Shown here one piece after another: positions 25,201 to 32,869 of a stretch of 64,000 nucleotides of DNA. The position numbers and the translations under genes are program-made. How positions within the stretch are numbered: position 1 is the first letter of the stretch; every line of letters starts with the position of its first letter. The notes under the pieces are model-generated. The model was not told the DNA's origin. It searched no databases and saw only the letters and a program-made list of their open reading frames with translations. Origin of the DNA: Prado023 sp963788325 (lineage in GTDB: Bacteria; Actinomycetota; Actinomycetes; S36-B12; CAIYMF01); the NCBI GenBank assembly GCA_963788325.1, contig CAWBGJ010000014.1:372001-436000 (forward strand). The letters run 5' to 3'.

Positions 25201-25767
25201 ATGGGCAAGCTGATCTATGCCGCCAACATCTCACTCGACGGATTCTTGGAGGACGAGACGGGTTCGTTCGACTGGTCCGTGCCTGATGAGGAGGTGCACG
25301 CGTTCTGGAACGAGCACGAGCGGCGCATCGGCACGTCGCTCTACGGGCGACGCATGTACGAAACGATGCGCGTCTGGGAGAGCGACGACTGGTTGAAAGA
25401 CGAGCCTGCGGTGCTCCGCGAGTACGCCACCATCTGGCGTGACACCGACAAGATCGTCTACTCCTCCGCGCTCACCGACGTCTCGACGGCGCGCACGACG
25501 ATCGAGCGGACATTCGAGCCGGCGGCGGTGCGAGCGCTCAAGGAGTCCTCCGGCTCGGACCTGAGCATCGGAGGCGCTGGTATCGCGGCGGAAGCGTTCA
25601 GGCACGGCCTGGTCGACGAGTGCGTGCTGCTGCTCTGCCCGGTGATCGTGGGCGGCGGGAAGCCTGCGCTGCCTCGGGGCGTCCGGGTCAACCTCGAGCT
25701 GCTGGACCAGCGACGATTCGCCAACGGCGTGATCTACCTCCGCTACGCAGTCCGGAATCCCGCCTGA
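25201..25767 (+). CDS. Dihydrofolate reductase-like protein (RibD C-terminal family)
   Basis: A 188-residue protein of the bacterial DHFR/RibD-C family. It opens KLIYAANISLDGFLEDETG, has the family SLYGRRMYETM segment, then SDLSIGGAGIAAEAFRHGLV and CPVIVGGGKPALP, which form the NADPH-binding Rossmann-like core. The ATG follows GGAGGG with good spacing. Members are common in Actinobacteria and mostly uncharacterised; true folate reduction should not be assumed. It stands alone downstream of the tRNA pair. Confidence 0.88.
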   Translation: MGKLIYAANISLDGFLEDETGSFDWSVPDEEVHAFWNEHERRIGTSLYGRRMYETMRVWESDDWLKDEPAVLREYATIWRDTDKIVYSSALTDVSTARTTIERTFEPAAVRALKESSGSDLSIGGAGIAAEAFRHGLVDECVLLLCPVIVGGGKPALPRGVRVNLELLDQRRFANGVIYLRYAVRNPA

Positions 25768-25962
25768 CGCTGACCCGCGCTGAACCATGCGGCTCTCTGG
25801 AGTCGGGTCCGCAGCACGCGGTCAGCGCCCGGACTAGACCGAAGGCCGCGCGTCATGTCGCGGCGAAACGCGCGGGCCGCCACCCGCGATGGAGCACGTC
25901 ATGAGCGCGATGGCCCGCCGCGGTGGGGAGGGTCATGGCGGCGCTGCTTGCGCTGGCTCGGC

Positions 25963-26358
25963 TCAGTGCGCGGTGTGCGCGGGCTCGGGGGTCCGGCACG
26001 CGGCCGTGGACCCGGGCAGGCGGTACCGCTGCTGGTACATGTGCGGCCCGATGGCCGCGAGTGCTTGGCGGACTCCGGGGGCTTGCATGAGCGCGCCGGC
26101 CAGCCGGAACGGCGGCCGGGACATTCTCAGCAGCTCGGCGACGGACTGCGGGCCGACCACGTGGCTGCCGTCGGGCCTGACGAGCACGGGGCCACGGAGG
26201 ACCTCGTCCTGCCCGACGCCGAGGGCGTCGAGATCCGCCGACTGGTAGGGGCGTACGTCAGCCGGCGGGGCCACCCGGGTCCGGATCTTCGCCGCAGCCC
26301 GGTCGCAGGGCCCGCAGTCCCCGTCGAAGAGCCACAGTGGTGTTCGGGTCTCAGTCAT
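25963..26358 (-). CDS. DCC family thiol-disulfide oxidoreductase-like protein (second copy)
   Basis: A 131-residue DUF393 protein opening MTETRTPLWLFDGDCGPCDR, with CGPC as the redox pair, followed by YQSADLDALGV and VVGPQSVAELLRM in family order. Its ATG lies seven bases after a TATAGT -10 box, so the mRNA is probably leaderless. The palindrome at 26369-26384 overlaps that promoter. This points to control by a CsoR-type metal or sulfur sensor, which fits a thiol-redox protein. The regulator is not in the window. Confidence 0.82.
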   Translation of the reverse strand: MTETRTPLWLFDGDCGPCDRAAAKIRTRVAPPADVRPYQSADLDALGVGQDEVLRGPVLVRPDGSHVVGPQSVAELLRMSRPPFRLAGALMQAPGVRQALAAIGPHMYQQRYRLPGSTAACRTPEPAHTAH

Positions 26359-26365
26359 GACACCC

Positions 26366-26384
26366 ACTATACCCCCGGGGGTAT
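26366..26384 (-). promoter_or_regulatory. CsoR-like palindrome overlapping a leaderless promoter
   Basis: ATACCCCCGGGGGTAT (26369-26384) is a perfect 16-base palindrome of the kind bound by CsoR/DUF156 repressors. The -10 box TATAGT (26371-26366, minus strand) overlaps it, and transcription should start at or next to the ATG at 26358. Confidence 0.65.
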
Positions 26385-26518
26385 CGTGGTGTCGCCTGCA
26401 TCGGCCCGTTGCGCTATGGGGCCACGGCCGTGGTCTCCGGCCTCGATTCGGCTGGGTCGTCGTTGTCGCCTGGTCAGCGGGACGCGAACACCCGGGTACC
26501 TGCGGCCGCAGGCCGTCC

Positions 26519-27580
26519 TCAGCGCGGCATCGTCCCCGCACCGACGCCTGCCCGCAGGGCGCCACACGCCTCGAGGAACGCCTCGCGGCTGCTGACGCCG
26601 ACCCCGGTCGAGTTGACGAACGCGTGGATCAACCGGTCGTGGCGGCGCAGCGCCACCCGAACACCCGCCGCTGACATGCGCCGGGCGTAGGCCTCGCCCT
26701 CATCGCGCAGGACGTCGAACCCGGACACGGCCACATACGCGGGCGGAAGCCCCGTGAGGTCCTGGCCGAGCAGGGGCGAGACCCTCGGGTCGGTGGCCGG
26801 GTGGTCGCCGAGGTAGTGGTCGCGGTACCAGTCCATCTGCTTCTCGGTGAGGAAGAACCCATCGGCGAACAGCTGGTAGGACCGACGCTTGGTGGACAGG
26901 TCCGTCACCGGGAAGAAGAGGAGTTGGAAGGCTGGGCGGACCTCGTCGGACGTGCGGAGGTCCTGGCACAGCACGGCGGCGAGGTTGCCGCCGGCCGAGT
27001 CGCCACCCACCGCGATCAGGTCCGGGTCGTGGCCCCACAGGTCGGCCTGCTCGACGGCGAACCGGAACGCCGTGAGCGCATCCTCGGTCGCAGCCGGGAA
27101 CCGGTGCTCCGGTGCCAGCCGGTAGTCAACCGCCAGCACCGAGACCCCGGAGTGGCGGGCCAGGAAACGGCAGGCGCTGTCCGCACTCTCGAGGCTGCCG
27201 ACCACCCACCCCCCGCCATGGAAGTAGACGATCAGCCGGTCGGCATCACGTGCGTCCGCCCGGTACAGGCGGGCCGCGAGGTCGCCGTGCTCGGCGGGGA
27301 TCAGGACCTCACGCACCTCGTGCATCGGGACCGGCGGACCGCCGAAGACTGCCGCCTCGTGGTCGATCTGCGCGCGCGCCTGCGCGAGCGGAAGGTCCTC
27401 GAAGCTCGATCCGGGTACGAGTGCCAGCAGCCGCAGCGCGGCGCCCACCTCGGGCTCGATCTGCACGCCGTCGGCAGTCGGGGCGGGGCCTTCGATGAGC
27501 CTCTGGACTCGTTCCGGCGACCGGCCGAGCGCGGTGACGGCGGCGCGCTCCAGGCGTGCCATGAAGGTGGGATCGACCAT
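26519..27580 (-). CDS. Alpha/beta hydrolase, HSL-type esterase
   Basis: A 353-residue esterase of the hormone-sensitive lipase family. The oxyanion motif is VYFHGGGWVVGS, the nucleophile elbow is VGGDSAGGNLA, and the acid and His are expected in SGFDVLRDEGEAYA and RLIHAF. Family phrases VDYRLAPEHRFPAA and GLPPAYVAVSGFD are present. Residues 1-75 form the variable cap (DPTFMARLERAAVTALGRSP). The ATG at 27580 has GGGAGGA seven bases upstream; the longer frame is rejected. It likely hydrolyses short acyl esters in the cytoplasm. Divergent from the decarboxylase gene. Confidence 0.9.
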   Translation of the reverse strand: MVDPTFMARLERAAVTALGRSPERVQRLIEGPAPTADGVQIEPEVGAALRLLALVPGSSFEDLPLAQARAQIDHEAAVFGGPPVPMHEVREVLIPAEHGDLAARLYRADARDADRLIVYFHGGGWVVGSLESADSACRFLARHSGVSVLAVDYRLAPEHRFPAATEDALTAFRFAVEQADLWGHDPDLIAVGGDSAGGNLAAVLCQDLRTSDEVRPAFQLLFFPVTDLSTKRRSYQLFADGFFLTEKQMDWYRDHYLGDHPATDPRVSPLLGQDLTGLPPAYVAVSGFDVLRDEGEAYARRMSAAGVRVALRRHDRLIHAFVNSTGVGVSSREAFLEACGALRAGVGAGTMPR

Positions 27581-27710
27581 GGGCCCATCCTCCCAGCGCA
27601 GCACGGGGGTCTCACTGCGAACAGGCCACACGCACGCGAATCCCGACGGACATACGCCGTCACCACCGGCGTAGCGTGGCAGTGAAGTCCCTTCCCCGCG
27701 AGGAGCCCCG

Positions 27711-29315
27711 ATGTTCACAGACCCGCAGGACTGCATCTCCACCCGCGAGGGCCGCCTCTTCATCGACGACCTGGACACCAACGAACTCGCCGACCGGTTC
27801 GGCACGCCGCTGTTCGTGCTGTCCGAGACGCAGCTGCGGATGAACGTGCGCAGGTTCCGTGCCGCCTTCGCCGCGCACTGGACCGACGGGCCCGTCGACG
27901 TTCTTCCCGCGTTCAAGTCGAACACGACCCTGGCCAGCCGCCAGGTGCTCACCGACGAGGGCTGCGGCGCGGACATCTACTCCGCCGAGGAGCTCGAAGG
28001 GGTCCTGCGCACCCCGGTGGACCCCACGCTGGTCTCGGTCAACGGTGGCGGGAAGAACCGCGAGCACCTGGCCCGGTGCGTTCGTGAGGGCGTACGGATC
28101 ACCGTCGAGGATGTCCATGAGGTCGACCTCATCCAGGAGGTCGCCGCCGAGTTGGACATGACCGCGCGGATCCGCCTGCGGGTCAAGCCCACGGTGCCCA
28201 AGCTCTGGCAGCGCACCGACTTCTCGCAGGCTTCCGTGCCGATCGACCTGGGGATCCAGGTGTACAAGTCCGGCCTGCCGCCGGAGTACCTGGCCGAGTT
28301 GGGCCGCAAGGCCATCGCCGCGCCGAACATCGAGATGGTCGGGATCCATATGCACCAGGGCCGCCACCACAACAGCCTCCGGTACTGGAAGGGCCTGATG
28401 AGCGTCTATGGCCAGATGATCGCCGAGCTGTCGCAGGCGTGGGGCGGCTGGCAACCCGAGGAGATCGACATCGGCGGCGGCTGGCCCAGCCCGCGGGATC
28501 CGCTGAACGAGGAGATGGCACGCTCGGAGTTCTTGCTCACGGCGGCCGGCTATCCCGCACTGATCGCGCTGCGCGGCATCGGGGCACGCGGGTACCACAG
28601 GGCGATGAGCGTGATCGTGCCGGCGCTGACCTCCCACAAGCTGCGCAAGCCACCACCGTCGATCGAGGACTTCGCCGCCACCGCGGTCGGGACCCTGCGC
28701 GCTGAGCTCGTGGCCGCCGCGATCCGGACCGAGGGCGTGCGGCTCCAGATCGAGCCCGGGCGCTCCCTGTACGGCAACGCCGGCATCCACCTCACGCGCG
28801 TCAAGGTCGTCAAGCGCCAGACCACGCCGATCCCCTATGCGTGGGTCCTGACCGACACCACGTCGTTCTTCCTCGCCGGCGGGCACTTCGAGCGCAGTCG
28901 GTTCCCGCATGTGGTGGCAGCGCGCGCCGACGCCGAGCCGGTGATGACCGCCGACCTCGTGGGGCACTCGTGCTTCGCCGACATGATCGTGCTCGGCGCG
29001 CAGTTCCCGGAGGTGGAGACCGGGGACGTCATCGCGCTGCTGGAGACGGGCGCCTACCAGGAGTCCAGCGCGTCGAACTTCAATGCGCTGCCCCGGCCCG
29101 CGACCGTGATGGTCCGGGGGACGCAGGCCGAGGTGATCCGGCGGGCAGAGGATGTCGAGGACGTGTACGCCCGGGACGTCATCCCCGATCGGCTGCGAGC
29201 GGGCGCCGCGGATGCACACCCCGCGAGCACGGAGCCTGCACGCGCAGACCCGGCGAGCGCGGAGCCTGTGAACGCAGACCCGGCGAGCGCGGAGCCCGCC
29301 GGCGCTCCGCGGTGA
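27711..29315 (+). CDS. PLP-dependent group IV decarboxylase-like protein
   Basis: A 534-residue alanine-racemase-fold enzyme related to DAP, ornithine and arginine decarboxylases. The PLP lysine is Lys69 in LPAFKSNTTLA. The His of GIHMHQG stacks on PLP, the phosphate loop follows IGGGWPSP, IEPGRSLYGNAG binds phosphate, and the second-subunit Cys is in GHSCFADMI. The HGRH-rich loop and the about 50 extra central residues set it apart from LysA. The C-terminal 45 residues are repeats of ADPASAEP. It is coupled by a GTGA overlap to a membrane protein and then an SDR. The substrate is unknown; lysA identity is unlikely. Confidence 0.8.
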   Translation: MFTDPQDCISTREGRLFIDDLDTNELADRFGTPLFVLSETQLRMNVRRFRAAFAAHWTDGPVDVLPAFKSNTTLASRQVLTDEGCGADIYSAEELEGVLRTPVDPTLVSVNGGGKNREHLARCVREGVRITVEDVHEVDLIQEVAAELDMTARIRLRVKPTVPKLWQRTDFSQASVPIDLGIQVYKSGLPPEYLAELGRKAIAAPNIEMVGIHMHQGRHHNSLRYWKGLMSVYGQMIAELSQAWGGWQPEEIDIGGGWPSPRDPLNEEMARSEFLLTAAGYPALIALRGIGARGYHRAMSVIVPALTSHKLRKPPPSIEDFAATAVGTLRAELVAAAIRTEGVRLQIEPGRSLYGNAGIHLTRVKVVKRQTTPIPYAWVLTDTTSFFLAGGHFERSRFPHVVAARADAEPVMTADLVGHSCFADMIVLGAQFPEVETGDVIALLETGAYQESSASNFNALPRPATVMVRGTQAEVIRRAEDVEDVYARDVIPDRLRAGAADAHPASTEPARADPASAEPVNADPASAEPAGAPR

Positions 29316-29704
29316 CCGTCGACACCGTCACCTGGGTCATCGCCGGCCTGCAGGTGGCCACCGCGATCGGCATCGTCGCCTACTGGCAGTGGTGGCTTCG
29401 CTCCGACCACGACATCCCCTGGTGGCCATCGGCCTATGAGGCCCACGAGCGGGCCTTCGTCCTGCCGGATCACGTGTGCGCCCTTCTGCTCACAGCCTCG
29501 GCGATCCTCTCGGTCTCAGGCTCGGCTGCCGGCGGCCAGCTCGCGCTGATCGCCGCCGGGATGATGCTCTTCCTCGGCCTGATCGACCTCGCCTACTTCC
29601 TTCGGCACCAGATGTTCGCCCGCGAGCGCGACGGGTTGGGCAACGCCCTGATCGTCGGCTGGATGCTGTTGCTGGCCGTGGTCCTGGCCATTCGCTTCGT
29701 CTAG
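29312..29704 (+). CDS. Small four-helix membrane protein in decarboxylase operon
   Basis: A 130-residue integral membrane protein with hydrophobic segments near residues 5-25, 50-65, 68-90 and 108-128 (WVIAGLQVATAIGIVAYWQW; VGWMLLLAVVLAIRF). Charged and Trp-rich loops such as HDIPWWPSAYEAHERAF lie between them. The GTG start overlaps the decarboxylase stop (GTGA). The SDR gene follows after nine bases. No family recognised; the tight packing implies shared function with its neighbours. Confidence 0.72.
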   Translation: MTVDTVTWVIAGLQVATAIGIVAYWQWWLRSDHDIPWWPSAYEAHERAFVLPDHVCALLLTASAILSVSGSAAGGQLALIAAGMMLFLGLIDLAYFLRHQMFARERDGLGNALIVGWMLLLAVVLAIRFV

Positions 29705-29713
29705 GAGGACGCC

Positions 29714-30499
29714 ATGCATGCGATCGTGACCGGTGGTTCCAGCGGGATCGGCCTCGCACTCGTCCGTCGGCTGGCCGGGCAGGGCGAGCGGGTGAGCGTC
29801 CTCGCCCTGGACAACGAGGACCTTGCTGGGCTCGCGGCGGAGCCTCCGACGCCGTCGGTCCGCACCGCGGCCGTGGACGTTGCCGATCGGGAGGCGGTGC
29901 ACGCAGCCGTCGCCGCGTCCGAGGGCGCCCAGGGGCCGTGCGACCTGTTGGTCACGTGCGCCGGCATCGTCACCCCGGGCCGGTTCTGGGAGCTGCCGGA
30001 CGAGGAATTCACCAGACACATGGACGTCAACTACTTCGGCACGCTCTGGCCGACCCGGGCCGTGGTGCCGGGGATGATCAACCGGCGGTCCGGAGCCATC
30101 GTGATGATCTCCTCGTTCGCCGGCGTCCTGGGCGTGTACGGCTACGGCGCCTACTCCCCCAGCAAGTTCGCGGTGCGCGGCCTGGCCGAGACCCTGCGCA
30201 TGGAGCTCAAGCCGTATGGGGTGCACGTGGCCGGGGTCTACCCCAGCGACGTCGACACCCCGATGCTCGCCGCGGAGAACGAGCTCAAGCCCCCTGAGAC
30301 GGTCGCGGTCTCCGGCACCGCCAGGATGCAGTCCACCGACCAGGTGGTGGACTCGATCTTGCGCGGCCTGCGCAAGCGTCAGGCGACGATCCTGTGTGAC
30401 CGCTCGTCGGCGATGCTGGCCACTCTGGCCGGAACTGCGCCGTGGGCGGCGCGCCTGATCACCGACCGATCCGTGGCCAGAGCTGGTGGTGGCGGGTAG
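29714..30499 (+). CDS. Short-chain dehydrogenase, 3-ketodihydrosphingosine-reductase-like
   Basis: A 261-residue classical SDR. The NADP loop is IVTGGSSGIGLALVRRLAGQ, the N motif is VTCAGI, the catalytic Ser lies in VMISSFAGVLG and YSPSK holds the Tyr and Lys. The pattern YGAYSPSKFAVRGLAETLRM, together with a C-terminal hydrophobic stretch, resembles the KDSR (3-dehydrosphinganine reductase) branch, which reduces long-chain keto intermediates at membranes. That assignment is by eye and may be too specific. AGGAGG precedes the ATG. It is the last gene of a three-gene operon. Confidence 0.82.
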   Translation: MHAIVTGGSSGIGLALVRRLAGQGERVSVLALDNEDLAGLAAEPPTPSVRTAAVDVADREAVHAAVAASEGAQGPCDLLVTCAGIVTPGRFWELPDEEFTRHMDVNYFGTLWPTRAVVPGMINRRSGAIVMISSFAGVLGVYGYGAYSPSKFAVRGLAETLRMELKPYGVHVAGVYPSDVDTPMLAAENELKPPETVAVSGTARMQSTDQVVDSILRGLRKRQATILCDRSSAMLATLAGTAPWAARLITDRSVARAGGGG

Positions 30500-30511
30500 A
30501 GCGCGTCCCGG

Positions 30512-30582
30512 GGAATCCGCTCCCGTTCGCCCGATCTGCTCCCCGAATTCCGGGAGCGGATCGGCGAAAGGGGAGCGGATCC
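30512..30582. repeat. Bipartite inverted repeat built from a decamer
   Basis: The decamer ATCCGCTCCC (one copy ATCTGCTCCC) occurs twice in direct orientation (around 30515 and 30533) and twice inverted (around 30553 and 30572). It is centred on GAATTC at 30545-30550. Overall the arms form an imperfect stem of about 32 base pairs. It starts 12 bases after the SDR stop. It may terminate the operon, but no T-run follows and the internal decamer structure suggests a protein-binding or REP-like site. Confidence 0.75.
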
Positions 30583-30749
30583 AGTCGGCCGACCAGCGTG
30601 GGTGTCGCGCTGGGACCGCGGCACCGTGGCTGCGCGTCGCGGCGCCCAGCTCTGGGTCCCACCCGGGTTCGACCCCTGCGCCATCCGCCAGCGCCTCCAG
30701 CGCCGCCGGGGCGGTCGGGTCTTGCCAAGAGCACGCGGCTCCGTTAACG
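30583..30749. other. Upstream region of the ArsR gene
   Basis: No gene seen. A possible promoter is TTGCCA at 30722-30727 with TTAACG about 16 bases further on, which would start transcription at or next to the ATG of the ArsR gene. Confidence 0.35.
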
Positions 30750-30767
30750 TACAACCTGATGGTTGTA
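30750..30767. promoter_or_regulatory. ArsR-type operator over the start codon
   Basis: TACAACC and GGTTGTA flank a TGAT spacer: a perfect 7-4-7 inverted repeat that includes the ATG at 30759. The position suggests autorepression of the arsR-SRPBCC operon. Confidence 0.7.
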
Positions 30768-31112
30768 TATGAGCAGGTGCAGACGTCGCTGACTGACGAC
30801 CAGGTGGACCGGATCTTCCGGGCACTGGCCGACAGGACCCGACGCGACATCGTTGCGCGCACGTTGGTGGGCGAGATCACGGTGTCGCAGCTGGCCAGTG
30901 GCTATGACATGTCGTTCGCCGCCGTGCAGAAGCACGTCGCTGTCCTGGAGGGAGCTGGGCTCATCACCAAGAACCGACACGGCCGCGAGCGACTCGTCCG
31001 GGCCAACCCCGAGACGATCGCGCGAGCGCAACTCCTGCTCGACCAGTTCGAGTCACTGTGGCGCGATCGAGTCGCCCGACTCGACGCGCTGCTCGCCGAA
31101 GACAGCCCCTGA
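30759..31112 (+). CDS. ArsR family transcriptional regulator
   Basis: A 117-residue winged-helix repressor. It contains DRIFRALADRTRRDIVARTL, the classic ArsR helix-1 segment, then the recognition helix near SFAAVQKHVAVLEGAGLITK and the wing KNRHGRERLVRA. It lacks the Cys pair of metal-sensing members, so metal binding is not supported. Paired with an SRPBCC protein 35 bases downstream, it belongs to the large ArsR/AHSA1 pair class. An operator overlaps its start codon; the transcript is probably leaderless. Confidence 0.92.
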   Translation: MVVYEQVQTSLTDDQVDRIFRALADRTRRDIVARTLVGEITVSQLASGYDMSFAAVQKHVAVLEGAGLITKNRHGRERLVRANPETIARAQLLLDQFESLWRDRVARLDALLAEDSP

Positions 31113-31147
31113 TCCACCCCACCCCCACTCACGCAAAGGACCCCCGC

Positions 31148-32125
31148 ATGCCCATCACGTCGGTCAGCAAGGACCCTGCCAGCCTCACCATGACCGTGGT
31201 CGCCGACTTCCCCGTGCCCGTGCAGCGCCTCTGGGGCGCCTACGCCGACCCGCGCCAGCTCGAGTTGTTCTGGGGCCCGCCCACCTATCCCGCCCGGTTC
31301 ACACGCCACGACATGTACCCCGGAGGTCGCAGCGAGTACGTCATGACCGGGCCGGACGGCGACGAGTCCCGCGGCTACTGGGAGTTCCTGTCGGTGCGGC
31401 CCCTGGAGTCCTTCGAGGTCCGCGACGGGTTCGCCGACCCGCAGGGTGCGGCCAACGCCGAGATGCCCTCGATGCGGATGGTGTTCGCGTTCGCAGCCAC
31501 CGAGACCGGTTCGCAGGTCAGCACCACGACCTGGTTCAACTCGGTCGAGGACCTCGACCAGCTCATCGAGATGGGCATGGAGCAGGGCATGCGCGAGGCC
31601 ATGGGCCAGATGGACGCGGTGCTGGCCGACCTGGCCACGTTCGCCGCCGGGCAGGTCTGCGAGGCCCAGATCCTCAGCGACACCCGCGTGCGGGTGAGCC
31701 GGATCATCCGCGGGACGGTCGAGCAGGTGTGGGCTGCACATCACGAGCCCGAGCTGATGCAGCGGTGGCTGCTGGGACCCGACGGCTGGACCATGCCGGT
31801 GTGCGAGGCGGCGACCGTGGTCGGCCAGAGCTACCGGTACGAGTGGGAGGCCGAGGATGGCTCGCAGCGGTTCGGTTTCACCGGCGAGCTGCTCGACAGC
31901 GTGCCGCCGCACCGTTCGGTGACGACCGAGCAGATGATCGGGATCGACGGCCCGCCAGCCATCAACGAGATGACCCTGACGGCGGTCGAGGGTGGCACCC
32001 TGCTCAGCCTCATCATCACCTACCCAAGCGCGGAGGTCCGCGACATGGTGCTGGCCACCGGGATGACCGGCGGGATGGAAACCAGCTACGCCCGGTTGGA
32101 GGACAGCGTCCTGAGCGCGGCCTGA
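31148..32125 (+). CDS. Two-domain SRPBCC (AHSA1-like) protein
   Basis: A 325-residue protein of two START-like folds in tandem. Domain 1 (about residues 8-150) contains VPVQRLWGAYADPRQLELFW and PGGRSEYVMTGPDG. Domain 2 (about 170-315) contains VEQVWAAHHEPELMQRWLLG and VTTEQMIGIDG. Each has the DPxxLxxWWGP-type helix of the AHSA1 family, which binds hydrophobic ligands. The ATG at 31148 (MPITSVSKDPASL) is preferred over an upstream extension overlapping arsR. It is probably co-expressed with and controlled by the ArsR protein. The ligand is unknown. Confidence 0.88.
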   Translation: MPITSVSKDPASLTMTVVADFPVPVQRLWGAYADPRQLELFWGPPTYPARFTRHDMYPGGRSEYVMTGPDGDESRGYWEFLSVRPLESFEVRDGFADPQGAANAEMPSMRMVFAFAATETGSQVSTTTWFNSVEDLDQLIEMGMEQGMREAMGQMDAVLADLATFAAGQVCEAQILSDTRVRVSRIIRGTVEQVWAAHHEPELMQRWLLGPDGWTMPVCEAATVVGQSYRYEWEAEDGSQRFGFTGELLDSVPPHRSVTTEQMIGIDGPPAINEMTLTAVEGGTLLSLIITYPSAEVRDMVLATGMTGGMETSYARLEDSVLSAA

Positions 32126-32260
32126 CCGTCCGCGGGCGGCCCCTCAGTGGGTCATCGTCCACAGGTGCGCGGAGGGGTTTCGGAGTCACGACAATTCCGA
32201 CATACGATGTCCGCCAAGCCCGACCAACAGGCGTCGGTGGAACCCTCGGGGGAGGCAACC

Positions 32261-32869
32261 GTGACCGGAGTCAGCGCCCGTATCGCCGTGCTCGTTGTCG
32301 CCGGCATCCTGCTGACCGGCTGCTCCAGCGACCCTGATCCGGTCGTGAGCGCCTCGGCCTCGGCGGCGCCCTCGGCCTCGGCGTCGGCAAGCGGCTCGGC
32401 CAGTCCCTCGGCCGCACCCTCCCCCACCTCGACGCTGACCGCAGCCGAGCAGGAAGCGTTCGACGAGGCCACCGCGGCGGTCATGGCCTACCGGCAGATC
32501 GGGGTCGACCTCTACTCAGGTGAACGCACCCAGATCAATGATCTGGACGACTTCACCACCGGGACCTTGCGTACCCAGGAAGTGAACGGCGTGGCACAGG
32601 CCCTCGCTCAGGGCTACAGCAGTGAGCCGCGGGGAGCGCAACTCGAACTGGTTGGAGCCGAAGCGCTCAAGGTTCGCCTTCAGAAGGCACCACCCACCGT
32701 GGTCGTTCGCGCCTGTATCGATGGCACCGAAGTCACCATTGTTGACCCCGAAGGTGCCCGTACGACTGGGGTTCGTGAGGTCCTCGACTACACAGTGATT
32801 CTGAAGGACTGGGGCTGGGCTGTAGCCGAGGTTGCCGGCGAACGGGATCCGAGAGACCGGTCATGTTGA
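32261..32869 (+). CDS. Putative lipoprotein
   Basis: A 202-residue protein. The N-terminus VSARIAVLVVAGILLTGCSS is a signal peptide with lipobox LTGC. About 40 Ser/Ala/Pro-rich linker residues follow, then a domain of about 130 residues with a SnoaL/NTF2-like feel (AFDEATAAVMAYRQIGVDLY ... DYTVILKDWGWAVAEV). The GTG start follows GGGGGAGG. It overlaps the next gene by seven bases. The pair is recurrent in Actinobacteria and uncharacterised. Confidence 0.78.
   Translation: MTGVSARIAVLVVAGILLTGCSSDPDPVVSASASAAPSASASASGSASPSAAPSPTSTLTAAEQEAFDEATAAVMAYRQIGVDLYSGERTQINDLDDFTTGTLRTQEVNGVAQALAQGYSSEPRGAQLELVGAEALKVRLQKAPPTVVVRACIDGTEVTIVDPEGARTTGVREVLDYTVILKDWGWAVAEVAGERDPRDRSC

Noticed and set aside
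27660..29219. A long minus-strand frame over the decarboxylase gene
   Set aside because: Composition-driven shadow; the plus strand carries all PLP enzyme motifs.
27711..29315. lysA (diaminopimelate decarboxylase)
   Set aside because: The PLP lysine context, extra central sequence, repeat tail and operon partners differ from LysA.
30656..30690. A GGTTCGACCCC T-loop-like segment suggesting another tRNA
   Set aside because: No acceptor or anticodon stem can be formed around it.
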